In this document: in pieces, positions 1-9,723 of the stretch
How positions within the stretch are numbered: position 1 is the stretch's first letter
How the letters are laid out: the number at the start of each line of letters is the position of its first letter
Source of the DNA: Marsupella aquatica
Taxonomy: Eukaryota; Marchantiophyta
Length of the DNA stretch: 64,000 nt
Assembly (NCBI GenBank): GCA_973895155.1
Contig: OZ316898.1
Span: 13,392,001 to 13,456,000 of the forward strand
Direction: 5' to 3'
The notes under the pieces: generated by a model
What the model saw: the letters and a program-made list of their open reading frames with translations, nothing else
Databases searched by the model: none
Told to the model about the DNA's origin: nothing
Made by a program: the position numbers and the translations under genes

Positions 1-1045
1 GCTTCACAAGTGACATCTGTTGTCACTGCTCCAACCTCCCACAGATTATGTAGCTCTTCATAAGCTGGAGCCAAACAGATATTAGGATTCTTACAGGCCT
101 TGGGTCCAGGAATTATAGCTAATAGAAGCACATGACCCTTCTTCATTGCCAACCATGGAGGGATGTTCTGATTTATCAAAAGAATAGGCTAGATGGACTT
201 AGGCTTCCGTCGTTGTTTATATGGTTCACTCCATCGATTGCCAACCCCAAATGAACATTTCTTGGCTCCTGGGCAAAATTTGGCCAAGTGGCATCAATGT
301 GCTTCCACGCTGGACTATCTTGGTGGTATTGCATTATCCCTGGTGGGGATTTGTTCTCCACATGCCAAGTCTGTAGTGTGGATAAGTGCTTTTGTCAGTA
401 GAGATGCTGAAGTCGGGGAGTGATTGGGAAATAACAAAAAACCTGCCAGATCCAATGTAATGTCATCAATTCGACAACAATCACACTAAACGCCCTTCCA
501 CACTACGTATTATTAAAACTAACATCGTGGAGGGCGACGTTTCTTACATACGATGTACCATGCAATGTTAGTTACTGCATCCCATACGACGTAAAAACAA
601 AAAAATGTCAGGTGGAAAGACGTAAAGTGAGATGGACGACGTAAAGTAATCAATTACAACGTCATGTACGACGTTGTTTGAAAGAATGCAACGTTAAAAG
701 TCGGACTTTCTTTTTCTCTCATTGCGTTGAGGAAAACATTACCTTTTCTGCAATCTTGTCTCCAATGGTGTCTGGTTGATACCGTGGAAGCCTACAGTGC
801 TCCTCTGGGCAGTGAGTGTGATCCTTGTACACCCCTCTATACAAGATGCACCCACCTGGGCACATGTGGATAGTCTCTAAAGCCAATCCAATTAAGGCTA
901 ACAACTTCTTAGCCTCCCTCACACATCCAGGGAGAGTGTTTGGTTGGGGCAAGAGTTTGCCGTGGAACAATTGGAAGAGTGCATCTGTATGGACATCCGA
1001 ACCATTGAAAACTCCTTGCAAATTCAACATCAACAAAGTTGCAGC
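1..1045 (-). pseudogene. TNP2 transposase of the older CACTA, 3' part (exon 2 remainder and exon 3), truncated by window edge
   Basis: Read on the minus strand, 1045-743 encodes the TNP2 N-terminal part, with motifs NTLPGCVREAKKL, TIHMCPGGCILYRG and a CPEEHCRLPRY zinc-knuckle-like piece. A GTAATG donor follows at 742-741 and an acceptor CAG precedes 442. Exon 3 resumes with FPITPRLQHLY, DSPAWKHIDATWPNF and the catalytic-core GLAIDGVN, then IPPWLAMKKGH and AIIPGPK. Damage: a TGA at 395-397, and a frameshift plus TAG just after GLAIDGVN (about 170-210). Family knowledge: TNP2 is the DDE transposase of CACTA elements. The start of this gene lies at 18087, across the inserted element. Confidence 0.85.
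501..715. repeat. ACGT-rich insertion inside the TNP2 intron; possible non-autonomous CACTA fragment
   Basis: The 300-bp intron (443-742) of the older TNP2 gene is mostly this block. It begins CACTACGTATTATTA at 501, and rich GACGT, ACGTC and AACGT motifs follow (for example 534-540, 580-690). The same motif type occurs at 19840-20020 and 22430-22665. The start resembles the reverse complement of the right end of the older CACTA (CTACATTATTAGGAC). No matching 3' terminus was seen, so it may be truncated. Confidence 0.45.
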
Positions 1046-1048
1046 CAA

Positions 1049-1250
1049 CACTAGTAGAAACCGGGGCAATTTAGACCATACCTTATAGGACTATGCCCAC
1101 TAAGTCCTTTTTCCATACTTAAAACGACTCGCACCCATTGCACCGGTTTTGTTGAAGACTACAAAAGACTATGAGAGTTTTATGGTTCACTAAAAGACTA
1201 TGAGAAGTAACCTTGCTACTTTGTGAAGGGTGAATAGTCTAGCACATCAT
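1049..1250. repeat. Left terminal and subterminal repeats of the CACTA element (CAA target duplication at 1046-1048)
   Basis: After the CACTAGTAG terminus come short subterminal motifs: TATAGGACT, AAGTCC, AAACGACT and repeated AAAGACTATGAGA (around 1165-1205). TNPA-type proteins bind such repeats in En/Spm. That these are binding sites here is inferred. Confidence 0.85.
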
Positions 1251-4200
1251 GGGTAATGTTCACTCTATGTTGAGGAGGGGTAATTCTCCTTCATCTTTGA
1301 GCCGAAAGCACCGACGTCTATCGAGTGCCAAAGAACTGCTGGAGATCGAGCGAATTCACACTCTCAGATGTGGGTCGTGTCAAATTGTTTCCTCCATTGA
1401 TGGCAGCCTTCTGTGAGATTGATTTATACTGTGTGGCTATCTGGGAGTTTTGTCGACTCATTTGACACCGATACTCCCGTGATTTCCTCATACATAGTGC
1501 CACTGCCCCCCCGCATTGTGTTCAATCCCTATAGCTTATAGCTGCACCACTCTTGGTGGCCCTTGCTCATGCCTTGGTTTTTTTTTCTTTTTCCCATTAC
1601 AATATACACCCCCTTCTTACTAATCAGGTGGATTAATTTAGTACTAGACAATGCTTTGACACTTTACACTTACACTATGCTGACCTACTGCGCCTTCTAG
1701 TGCTTATTCCCTAGTTGTTACTTGTTGCATGGACCACTAGAAGAACGGCTTCGCAATCTTTGCCTGATCTGATGACCCTGGTTGAGTAACTCTTTGTTAT
1801 TGCCTCCTTTGGGTGTTGAGGTTTTATGATGCCATTTGGCCTACTGGTTCCCCCATCCGTGGGGTTCACGCGGAATAAATGTAAAATTTCAAACAAAAAA
1901 ATAAATCTATAAAGAGGGTGATAGCAAGGGGCATAACTCATTAAATTTCCTTATTTGTGACCAAAAAGGTTTTGGGTTTAATGAAGTGGGGTTCATGGAG
2001 GTTGGACCATGGAGGGATGGTCAAGATATTCTTGGCCATTACTAAATCCATCTATAAAAGGTCAAGATGCACAAAGGTAGATTTGTACCGGTCCTTTTTC
2101 ATACATTAGAGCTAGGTCACATTCTTGCACCGGGAATATTGCATTTTAGGACCGGATATAATGTTGGGCAACCTTAATCCTGATTACGGCGTGCAATAAA
2201 ATGTCACTACCGACCATGTATGTGCAAATATGACCATTCATTGCCTAAGTTGGCCATGCAGTAACACTTTGTAGCTTTGTCCCACTTTGGGTGACACTCA
2301 ACGGCTCACTCAAACGGTAAGGCTGAGTGGCTTCCCCTAATTCGGTTTCAGGCACTAAACTTCACTTTGGGAGTCTCTTTGGAGTTTTCGCCATTGTCAT
2401 TGAACTTAGAACGTGAGGGGTGGAGTGTTCGGGGTTTTACGTAGGGTTTTCCTTTCAGTGTTGCCCACTTTTTGCGACCATTGCGGAGTGAACTTCCCGC
2501 TCGTTATGTGCTTGTTTATGCTCTCGAGGAGCAGTGTTCAGGCAGTTGCAGTGATCTAACCTTGCGCTTGCAGTCTACTCATAGACCTGCATTCCTGATC
2601 GATCTCCTTTAGGGACATTTAGTTTTTGGCTGGTAGGGCGAAGAAGGTTGTGGCTGCTGCAACGTTCGTGAGGAGCTTGTCGGAGTTTGAGGAGTCGGAG
2701 GTTGGGGTTTCTTCAAGGTTTTGGGTGACAATCTCGGTCACAGTTGTGGTATAGACCCTTTTGTTGCACCCATAACGAGCATCGGGAGGCCGTGAGGCTC
2801 ATTGGGAGGTCCTTCAGTTGTCAAGCTGCCGTTGAGCTGGTGAAGTTGCATGCGGGTTGCATCTGTTCTGCGGACACAGTCAATGTGGGAATCCATATTT
2901 TCATAGTGCTTGTTCTTGCAAACTGGGAGCCGAGAGTTTGGAGTCGGGAGCTAAGAAGGGTATTGTTAGGCTTCAATTACTCTGTGGTTTTCTCCAGCTC
3001 CATGGTACAGTTTCAATGTTAATGCTTTGTCCTTGTGCTGGTCTAGGTAGCGCGAGCTTCTACCTATTGCGCCCTCTTGCTGTAAGCGTATTGAGCTGCC
3101 AACTGAGTGATTCATATCTGTAGCTGCTTACGCGTGATCAAGAGATTGAACAAATGCCTAGTGCTATCCAGCAGGAGAAAACTCTTTTTGGTCACGATCG
3201 GGCGTTGGAATATAACTAAGTGCGGCAGAGCAACACGGGGAGCTGTAGAGTTGCAGACAAGATGCAACTACAGAGGAGGCATTGGGAAGGACACAACGGT
3301 GCGGTGAAGGTACAAGGACCGTGGACCCTAACTTGTTTGCTGCCTTGGGAGGATCCGGAGAGCCCGAGGCGACATGCTTTATTGAGCCTGAGCTAGCTGA
3401 ATCCAATCCAGGAGTTGTTGCGCTAAGGTGAGACTTTGAGTTTAGGGTTGCTTCAGTGTCCGAGTAGGTTTTCTCTTTGCGTCGGCAGCTAGAAGGTAAG
3501 CTCGGGGGCTTTACAAAGGGTTAGTGTTGCGGACTTTCCCTCCTGGACGTTGTGTGTCTTCATTTGCAACTTGTTTGTGGACCTGTGATCCTGAGACTGT
3601 CAAAATTGTTGTGGCCGCACTGACAACTTGATGACGCGTTTTGTGGATGCACCGTTAGTAATCGCGAGTACAGCTCTCCAACAATTGCACTTACCATTTT
3701 TGACCACCTTGCATGATGTCCATCCGTGGGCTGGACCCCAAGAAGTAGATTTCGGTAGATTTTGGTAGATTTTGTCTCTGCCCCCGGTCCTCATTTTGTG
3801 CAATGTCCGCCTGGCACTTGGTTCTTGATCCCTACATTATCGTCTGCCGCTCGGCTGCTTGCGGAAGGGATCAAATAGATTGGAGGTGCTTGGTCTTTTC
3901 ATTTTGAGTGTCAGAGTTTAGGAGGACAGCTTGCACCATCGCCGACAAGAATGACCTGCTTGCAGAACAAGAGGGACGAGCGTGAGCTGCTTGCAGAATA
4001 GGAGATTGACCGCGAGCACGAGCTGCTTGAAAAATAGGAGACTGAGGGCAACCTGCTTCTTTGTTGCTACTCTGGTTGCGCTGCTACATTGGTTGTTGAT
4101 CTTCACCCACCCACTTGCCTACTCAATTGACAGAGTACAGCTTTGTCTCTGCGTCTGTTATTGTTGTCTTTGTCCCTCCCCTTGAAATTGTGGGCCTTAA

Positions 4201-4646
4201 AAGGTCAGTAAGTTGGCTTATGTAGTTTTTATGTCCCTCCGCTATGTCAATGCGTGTTTCATTGCATCAGGGCATCAGTCGCTGTTTGCCTATAACCGGA
4301 CTGTTCATTCTCTGTCCACTCATTTGATGTAATTCTTCCCATTGCCGCCCAATGCTATGGCGCCCATGCTACAATTTGTGGTTTTTGTCTAAGCACAAAT
4401 CCTCTCTGTGCCTGGTCTCTGTGTCCCGTCATTGGGATTGATTGTGTAGACGTTTCCTCTTCTCCCAGTCCTTGTCATCCACCAGCCAAAGCACATTGGA
4501 TTGTTTTCAAAGGAGGGCTATGTAGTTTGGAGGGTTTGATCTATGCAGCGGATTTGAGCAGATTGGCGGTTGTTAGTTTCTTCTTGTAAAACCTGTCTGT
4601 CTTTTCTGCTTTTGGCCATGCTCCTTCACTTCTTGCTGCAAGCTCA
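1251..4646. other. CACTA left arm, no supportable gene; contains a decayed 36-bp coding-like repeat
   Basis: No convincing gene on either strand. At about 3950-4060 a unit of about 36 bp encoding ELLAEQE-like charged residues repeats about three times, with TAG at 3999-4001 and 4035-4037 where a CAG (Gln) codon would be expected. This looks like a decayed coiled-coil ORF. The rest may be leader or captured non-coding DNA. Confidence 0.5.
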
Positions 4647-5177
4647 ATGTGCTTCAGCTATGGCAATATTCACTTACCCTATCCCAACGGCACTACCGTG
4701 AGCTATAGGACAGCCAACAGAAGCAGATTGTATCGATTGCATGTAAGTCAGGGTATTTTATGTATTGCAGAACAACTGTCCAAGTTTGCTGCAATGGCCG
4801 GTCTTGCGCAGCTGAATGAGCCAATTTCATTTTCCCTGTGCACTTCTATTTCTCAAAGAATTCCCTGGTCATGCTCATTTCCCCCAGAGTTAGAAAACAA
4901 AGAAGAAGAGCTGACTAATTGTAATTCCAATCCATATCCTGATCGGTCAAGGATTGTTCACTACATTGGCCTTGTCATTGGCCGAGGTCACCAAATTTTG
5001 CTTGGTTTCATTCCTGTGGAGCACTGCTGTGATGGATTTGTCGTAGCATTCTGCAAACTCTCACAGTTTGCTTATGGCCATTATTTGCAATTTGCTGCTA
5101 CTAATATGTCTTCTTCTGAGCAGCATACACCAGAAGTAAGCAATAGTGGAGGTTTAACTGCACATCAACACATCTAG
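4647..5177 (+). CDS. Hypothetical ORF in CACTA left arm
   Basis: A 176-codon ATG ORF that I do not recognise. It has a patch of acidic residues and NCNSNPYPDRSR in the middle, followed by a hydrophobic stretch IVHYIGLVIGRG. A GTAAGC donor-like site near 5135 (after HTPE) suggests an exon of about 490 bp rather than the full ORF. It precedes an antisense zinc-finger remnant and the PHD gene. It could be captured host sequence or chance; nothing shows it is expressed. Confidence 0.3.
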   Translation: MCFSYGNIHLPYPNGTTVSYRTANRSRLYRLHVSQGILCIAEQLSKFAAMAGLAQLNEPISFSLCTSISQRIPWSCSFPPELENKEEELTNCNSNPYPDRSRIVHYIGLVIGRGHQILLGFIPVEHCCDGFVVAFCKLSQFAYGHYLQFAATNMSSSEQHTPEVSNSGGLTAHQHI

Positions 5178-5275
5178 TGAACTACCTCTCTGCTGCTCAC
5201 TGGAGGGTGAGACTTTCACTCTTTTTGGATATTGTAGTTTGTAAGCAAGTTGATTAGGAGTGTTTCATGCTATGT

Positions 5276-5908
5276 TTACACTGTGACCCCTAGCTGGAAC
5301 CAATGGAATGACACAGTGAGTGGGAACTGATAATTTAAGGTTGGTTGCTGTTGGTGAGGCAAGTACAGCTCCTGCTCACCTTGCTGATCGAAGGTGCTTA
5401 TCAGAGGACGTGAACACACGACATCTCCACAAAAGCAACACTTATGGTGAGGACCCGCAACGCTGAACATGTGCGGCTTGCACGCAAGGCAGAGATGTTG
5501 CGCCTTGAGTATGTCAGACTTGGGATCCTTCCAGCCCAGTCTGCATGGTACTTTGAGTACCCAGTTGTTGCCAGGAACAACTACAGCCGGCCTGTACCTG
5601 CTTCTCCACCCTTCCCAACATCCTTGGTATTTCTGTCTCTCATACATGACCCGCCACAAATTAGGGCCTAAGGGTGTGTGCACAGTTGCCAATATGACTG
5701 TCCTGCCTGTAGGGCTTCTGGCCTAGAGTTGGATGACCGTTCTCTTGGATGTCGGTTTTTTCACAGAGCACAATGTATCATCTGGAACCACTCGCCATCC
5801 TGCAGTGTGCCTGGCGATGTCACTTGTCCTGCCCTCCCAGACCCCACCACCGGTCACTTTGGTGTCTACACATGTTTGGATCACACGCTCTAGAGGACCA
5901 CTTGTCAC
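5276..5908 (-). pseudogene. FYVE-like zinc-finger remnant, antisense to the other CACTA genes
   Basis: A single minus-strand frame runs from 5908 to the stop at 5276, broken only by TAG at 5723-5725. Downstream of the stop it reads LWRVMYERQKYQGCW and then a cysteine/histidine cluster: GWKDPKSD, CLACKPHMF, HHKCCFCGDVVC. The spacing C-x2-C, F, HHKC, CG, C resembles the first half of a FYVE domain (C-x2-C ... RRHHCRxCG ... C), which binds PI3P at endosomes in canonical members. A full FYVE domain is not evident, so a different zinc ribbon is possible. The first ATG after the stop is near 5647. It probably entered as a captured fragment. Confidence 0.4.
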
Positions 5909-6562
5909 ACCGCATGCACAAACCAGAGACCATTGACCTATAACTTAACACTTTGACTTGAACAGAGAGGATATTTACTTAAGATTTTGAATTATGACCA
6001 ATTTTGGGTCCAGGGTTTAGGGTCAACAGTACATAACTTATCCTATTATGGCTGCACTAAGTACAATATCCTAATTTAAGAGGCTAGCAAGCTCACTTAA
6101 AAGTCTCCTTGCAAAGACTGGAATTAATGGGCCATGTGATAACCTGGAAAAAGTGATTTCTGCCTAACTTATTTGTCTCATTCACTATCATAGCCTATTT
6201 AGGATGTATAAATTACAACCCTGATCACAGTGCTTGATACCAATCCTGTTCAAAAAATGCCTGTTTTACATGTCACGACTGTTATATGTGATTCAAATGC
6301 ATTAAATCTTGTTGCAGATCTCCTTTGGTGAATCATAGCCACAAAATTGAGGTGTAGGTGGAGCTATTGTACGAGGGGATCAGTTTTTAGTGTGGGCTCA
6401 ACAAACCAAAAAGTATGTCTACTCTGCACATGTGTGTGAACATTTCATTGCAGTAGCAATTGCCACTCTAGTCTATATGCTACACTGTACTTTTTGTACA
6501 CTGCACTAAATTGTATTGTCCGTGCACTCTGCTAAATTGTACTATCTGTCTCATGCGTAGGC
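5909..6562. other. Gene-free spacer before the PHD gene
   Basis: No coding signal. Probably the promoter and leader region of the PHD-finger gene; no specific element can be supported. Confidence 0.4.
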
Positions 6563-7243
6563 ATGGCACGCCCTAAAATCCGAGCCAAGAAGCGGGGGAC
6601 AGAGGTGAGCAACACAGGTGTAGTTGGGCCAGATGGTAGTAACTTCTCCGCAAGTCAGATTTTCCAGAAGGCAGCTCATTGTTGTGCCATTTGTGACGAT
6701 GGTGGTGGCTTAGCCATATGTGAGGGCCCTTGCATGAGGCATTTCCACCTCAACCCGGAGTCTGACCTTGCTGCAGAAAACAACTGTCCAGGGGTGGGCC
6801 TCCCGTCAGCACACCAGGGAGGCTGGATGTGCACTGATTGTTTGGAGAAGCAGGCTAAGTGTGCACAGTGTGGGAAGTTGGGGTCTTATGAGGGCTCTGT
6901 TGATGCTCCACCACTTGTTAGGAAATGCCCTGACAGATATTGTGTGAGGTTCTTTTGTTTTTCATGTTTGCCCGATCTTGCCACAGCTTGCCCACTTCAT
7001 AAGTGCAAGGCATGTGGTCAGCACGATGAAGATTTCTGGGTGGACATAGTCCACTGTGTTAGGTGTCCCACCATGTGGCACTTTCATTGTTTGAAGGAGC
7101 GTCAAGCAGAAGGCTATGCTTGTGACAGACACATCTATGATCACTCTGCACATGGTGTTGATCGATGGATCTTCTATTGTCATCGCCATGCCATAGATCC
7201 TACTTTGCACACTCCCATGAGAGATCACATTTCTTGGCTTTGA
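6563..7243 (+). CDS. EDM2-like PHD-finger protein carried by the CACTA element
   Basis: An intronless 226-aa ORF from ATG. It has a basic N-terminus (PKIRAKKRG), then a Cys/His-rich array spanning residues about 40-210: CAICDDGGGLAICEGPCMRHFH (40-62), CTDCLEKQAKCAQCGKLGS (90-108), CPLHKCKACG (143-152), CVRCPTMWHFHCL (165-177) and YCHRHAIDPTLHTPMRDHI (205-223). The order and the terminal Y-C-x-x-H-x-I-D-x-x-x-x-T-P-x-R-D-H-I signature match the extended PHD module of plant EDM2 (ENHANCED DOWNY MILDEW 2). EDM2 reads histone marks and controls heterochromatin inside transposon-containing introns. Here the module stands alone, without EDM2's methyltransferase-like C-terminus. It is probably a captured host fragment kept open as element cargo and may act at chromatin (inference). 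Confidence 0.8.
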   Translation: MARPKIRAKKRGTEVSNTGVVGPDGSNFSASQIFQKAAHCCAICDDGGGLAICEGPCMRHFHLNPESDLAAENNCPGVGLPSAHQGGWMCTDCLEKQAKCAQCGKLGSYEGSVDAPPLVRKCPDRYCVRFFCFSCLPDLATACPLHKCKACGQHDEDFWVDIVHCVRCPTMWHFHCLKERQAEGYACDRHIYDHSAHGVDRWIFYCHRHAIDPTLHTPMRDHISWL

Positions 7244-7838
7244 ACCTGAATAATATACATGCATAGTGCACCTGATGTGGATACCTTGGAGATTGCAGAC
7301 ATTCCAATTTTGAGAAGAAGGACCTCTGTAGGAGAGGATGCTTAGGCAACAAGTACCCTAAGTTCATTACTTCCTGGGTACATGCCTTCAAAAACTGCCC
7401 TTAAGCCTTCTAGGAACTTTTTTAACTCTGCAATCATTTTGATCACGACTTACATGACACTGCTTAAATTAAATCAGGACTTCTCATTATGAGCATATAA
7501 GTTACAAGGCTATTTAATTTGCGAGAATTCCCTTAAAGTGTACCAACATTTTGTATTCTCATTGAATGTCTGCCCATTTACAACATCTGTATGTGGCATC
7601 ACAAAACAATTGCACTTGTCACCTTCAATATTGTGAAGGCACATATTCAAACTATGAGGTGCATGCTTGCAGGTGTCTAGTACGTTTGTCCCAATATTTC
7701 TCCCGTTTGGAATCGGAGCAGAGACTCACCAGACGACTGGACTGGACCAAGTTATAAACGCAGCATTTTAAGGGCCCTCCGATTATCAGGTGAACGCATT
7801 ATCTTCCGGTCTGCAGTGATTAGGTGGCCCGTGTGTAT

Positions 7839-8687
7839 ATGGCCTCTAGGAAACGTACAAAGGTTGACCACCCGCCTCTGTTGGCTGGAATCAAAGCCAT
7901 TTTGATTCCTGGCCACTATGGGTTCACCCAAGTGAGTTGGCCAATCGTACAAAAACGATTCTCAGAGTTCCATGGGACTGAAGTCAAGGACATCACTCCA
8001 CAGACTACACATGTTGTTGCGGGGACATGGCTGGATGTGATGAACAAGTGGTCATGGTCCTTCATTGATTCTGCCATTACCAACCAAGGTCTAAAAGTAG
8101 TTGAAGTCTCTTGGCTGACCGATTCTGTTAAACATAGGTGTGTACAGAGTACTGAGCAATATGAGTTGTGGGAGAGTGAGGAGGCCACTGCAGAGGCTTT
8201 GGCTGAAAAGGAAGCCTATGAAGCAGCGGCAGAGAAACCCAACTTTGCTTCTGTCCAATATGGACCTGTTGTCAACATAGGACACCATCCTATGCGTGCA
8301 GATGCTATATTGAATGAGCATGGCAAGGAGAGAAATACCATTATGAAGGGGTTCAGTGTGGTATTTGCAGAAGAAGGAATTGGGGAGACTAAGTGCAGAC
8401 TGTACAAGTCTATAGTTGTTGAGCTAGGTGGGACAGTGGAGGAGAGTCTAACAGAAACCTCCACTCATGTTGTAGGTCTGTCATACATGAAAATATGCAG
8501 AAAATTCTTTAAGACAACAGTGCGTGATTTTGTCATGAACAACAATCTTTGGGTGCTTTCCCCTGATTGGCTTCTGGAATCAGCAGCTAGAGGGAAGCGA
8601 CAGAATGCTTGGGACTTTGATATTTTTGAGGCCTGGCCCTCCAAGATTCAGCGGAGATGTATGCTTAGCAAAGGTGGGAGAGAGTGA
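7839..8687 (+). CDS. Tandem BRCT-domain protein carried by the CACTA element
   Basis: An intronless 282-aa ORF from the ATG at 7839 (the frame is open slightly further upstream without an ATG). The N-terminus is basic (MASRKRTKVD). BRCT-like domain 1 (about residues 14-105) has GIKAILIPG, THVVAG, LKVVEVSWLTDSV and a conserved Trp. A short Ala/Glu-rich linker (EEATAEALAEKEAYEAAAEK) follows. BRCT-like domain 2 (about 180-265) has MKGFSVVFAEEG, LGGTVEES, THVV and WVLSPDWLLESA. BRCT pairs bind phosphopeptides in DNA-damage and repair complexes. In a transposon such a protein could link transposition to repair, but that is inference. It lies between the PHD and F-box-like genes on the same strand. 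Confidence 0.75.
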   Translation: MASRKRTKVDHPPLLAGIKAILIPGHYGFTQVSWPIVQKRFSEFHGTEVKDITPQTTHVVAGTWLDVMNKWSWSFIDSAITNQGLKVVEVSWLTDSVKHRCVQSTEQYELWESEEATAEALAEKEAYEAAAEKPNFASVQYGPVVNIGHHPMRADAILNEHGKERNTIMKGFSVVFAEEGIGETKCRLYKSIVVELGGTVEESLTETSTHVVGLSYMKICRKFFKTTVRDFVMNNNLWVLSPDWLLESAARGKRQNAWDFDIFEAWPSKIQRRCMLSKGGRE

Positions 8688-8863
8688 GGAGTAGGAGTCC
8701 CTCATATTTTTGTATAAAACACAATTTTGTAATAAATGTGATCCTTGAACTAACTCATCTTGTCATGGTTGGTCGCAGTTGAAGTGATTGTTGTTTCCTG
8801 CTGCGTGGGGTGTGACTGTGAATCTACTTGCTGGGCTCTGTTTGGCTGAAGACTTTGGTGGGT

Positions 8864-9397
8864 ATGCTGCCTCTTCCAGACCGTCAGGCCCTATGTAGGG
8901 TCCTCCTACGGGTTGCATCGTGCATGGCTACTGCTTGGGCTTACTTGTGTGGATTGGTAACCAGACAGAGTGTAGCTCCATCCGAGATAATGCCTGCAGA
9001 CCTTGGATGTGTTGTGAATGCTGTGGTGAATGAGGATGCACAGTCGGAAGAGGACATTTACTTTTCAGCAGATGAGTTAGACAAGCACGATGCTATAGGT
9101 GGTTCCTTGTTGCCTGATTTGGCAGATGATATAGTTCTTACACATGTCTGGCCGAGGGTTCTTGTGGTGTCTGGCGCACAAGATATCTGCAAATATAGAC
9201 TAATTAGTACCCAGTGGAGGGACTTGGTAGCAACATGTGCACCATGGAGGGCACTGCTGCCACTGCTTGTAGGCACGGATCGAAGACCACCATGGCATGA
9301 GCAGGGTTTAGACCTTGATGACTTAATGTACATGCCTGAGTACCTCAGGGCTGAGTGGCATCGACAACAGGATTGGTATCCGTATTTGATGTGGTAG
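8864..9397 (+). CDS. F-box-like protein carried by the CACTA element
   Basis: A 177-aa ORF from the ATG at 8864 (the frame is open from 8828 without an ATG). The N-terminal half is hydrophobic, then acidic (EDAQSEEDIYFSADELD). The middle reads LLPDLADDIVLTHVWPRV, then KYRLISTQWRDLV, the LP-x-D...I-L ... R-L-x-S-x-x-W-R-x-L pattern of F-box domains, which attach substrates to SCF ubiquitin ligases through SKP1. The C-terminus is short and Trp-rich (HRQQDWYPYLMW) with no leucine-rich or kelch repeats, so any target-binding part is undefined. The motif fit is partial and it may be unrelated. It lies directly upstream of TNP2 on the same strand. Confidence 0.45.
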   Translation: MLPLPDRQALCRVLLRVASCMATAWAYLCGLVTRQSVAPSEIMPADLGCVVNAVVNEDAQSEEDIYFSADELDKHDAIGGSLLPDLADDIVLTHVWPRVLVVSGAQDICKYRLISTQWRDLVATCAPWRALLPLLVGTDRRPPWHEQGLDLDDLMYMPEYLRAEWHRQQDWYPYLMW

Positions 9398-9723
9398 TAA
9401 GATGAGGACATCTCACACCGGTCTCGCACCTGGCACCTGTGTCTATGACTATACATGATTGGACTCTGATATGGTCATGGATGTACGTGCAGAGGCAGTA
9501 CATGTGAGGACAGCGGAGGAGTTGACACCCTCAAACATTTAGGAATTTTGTCTCATTCACTTGAGAATAGGTACATGACTCAGGCACCTATATTTTTTGT
9601 TTTTTTGTTTTTTTGGAACGTTACGTATTTTGGCAAGTACAATCGGGGGTGAAATCCTTAACAGGAAGTGTATTTTTCACTTGCATAATAAAATGACAGG
9701 GTGCTGAGTGCGTGTGTATAGTG

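Noticed and set aside
2744-3123. Overlapping 88-92 codon frames in the CACTA left arm
   Set aside because: Two overlapping frames with similar Cys/Leu content and no family match; not supportable.
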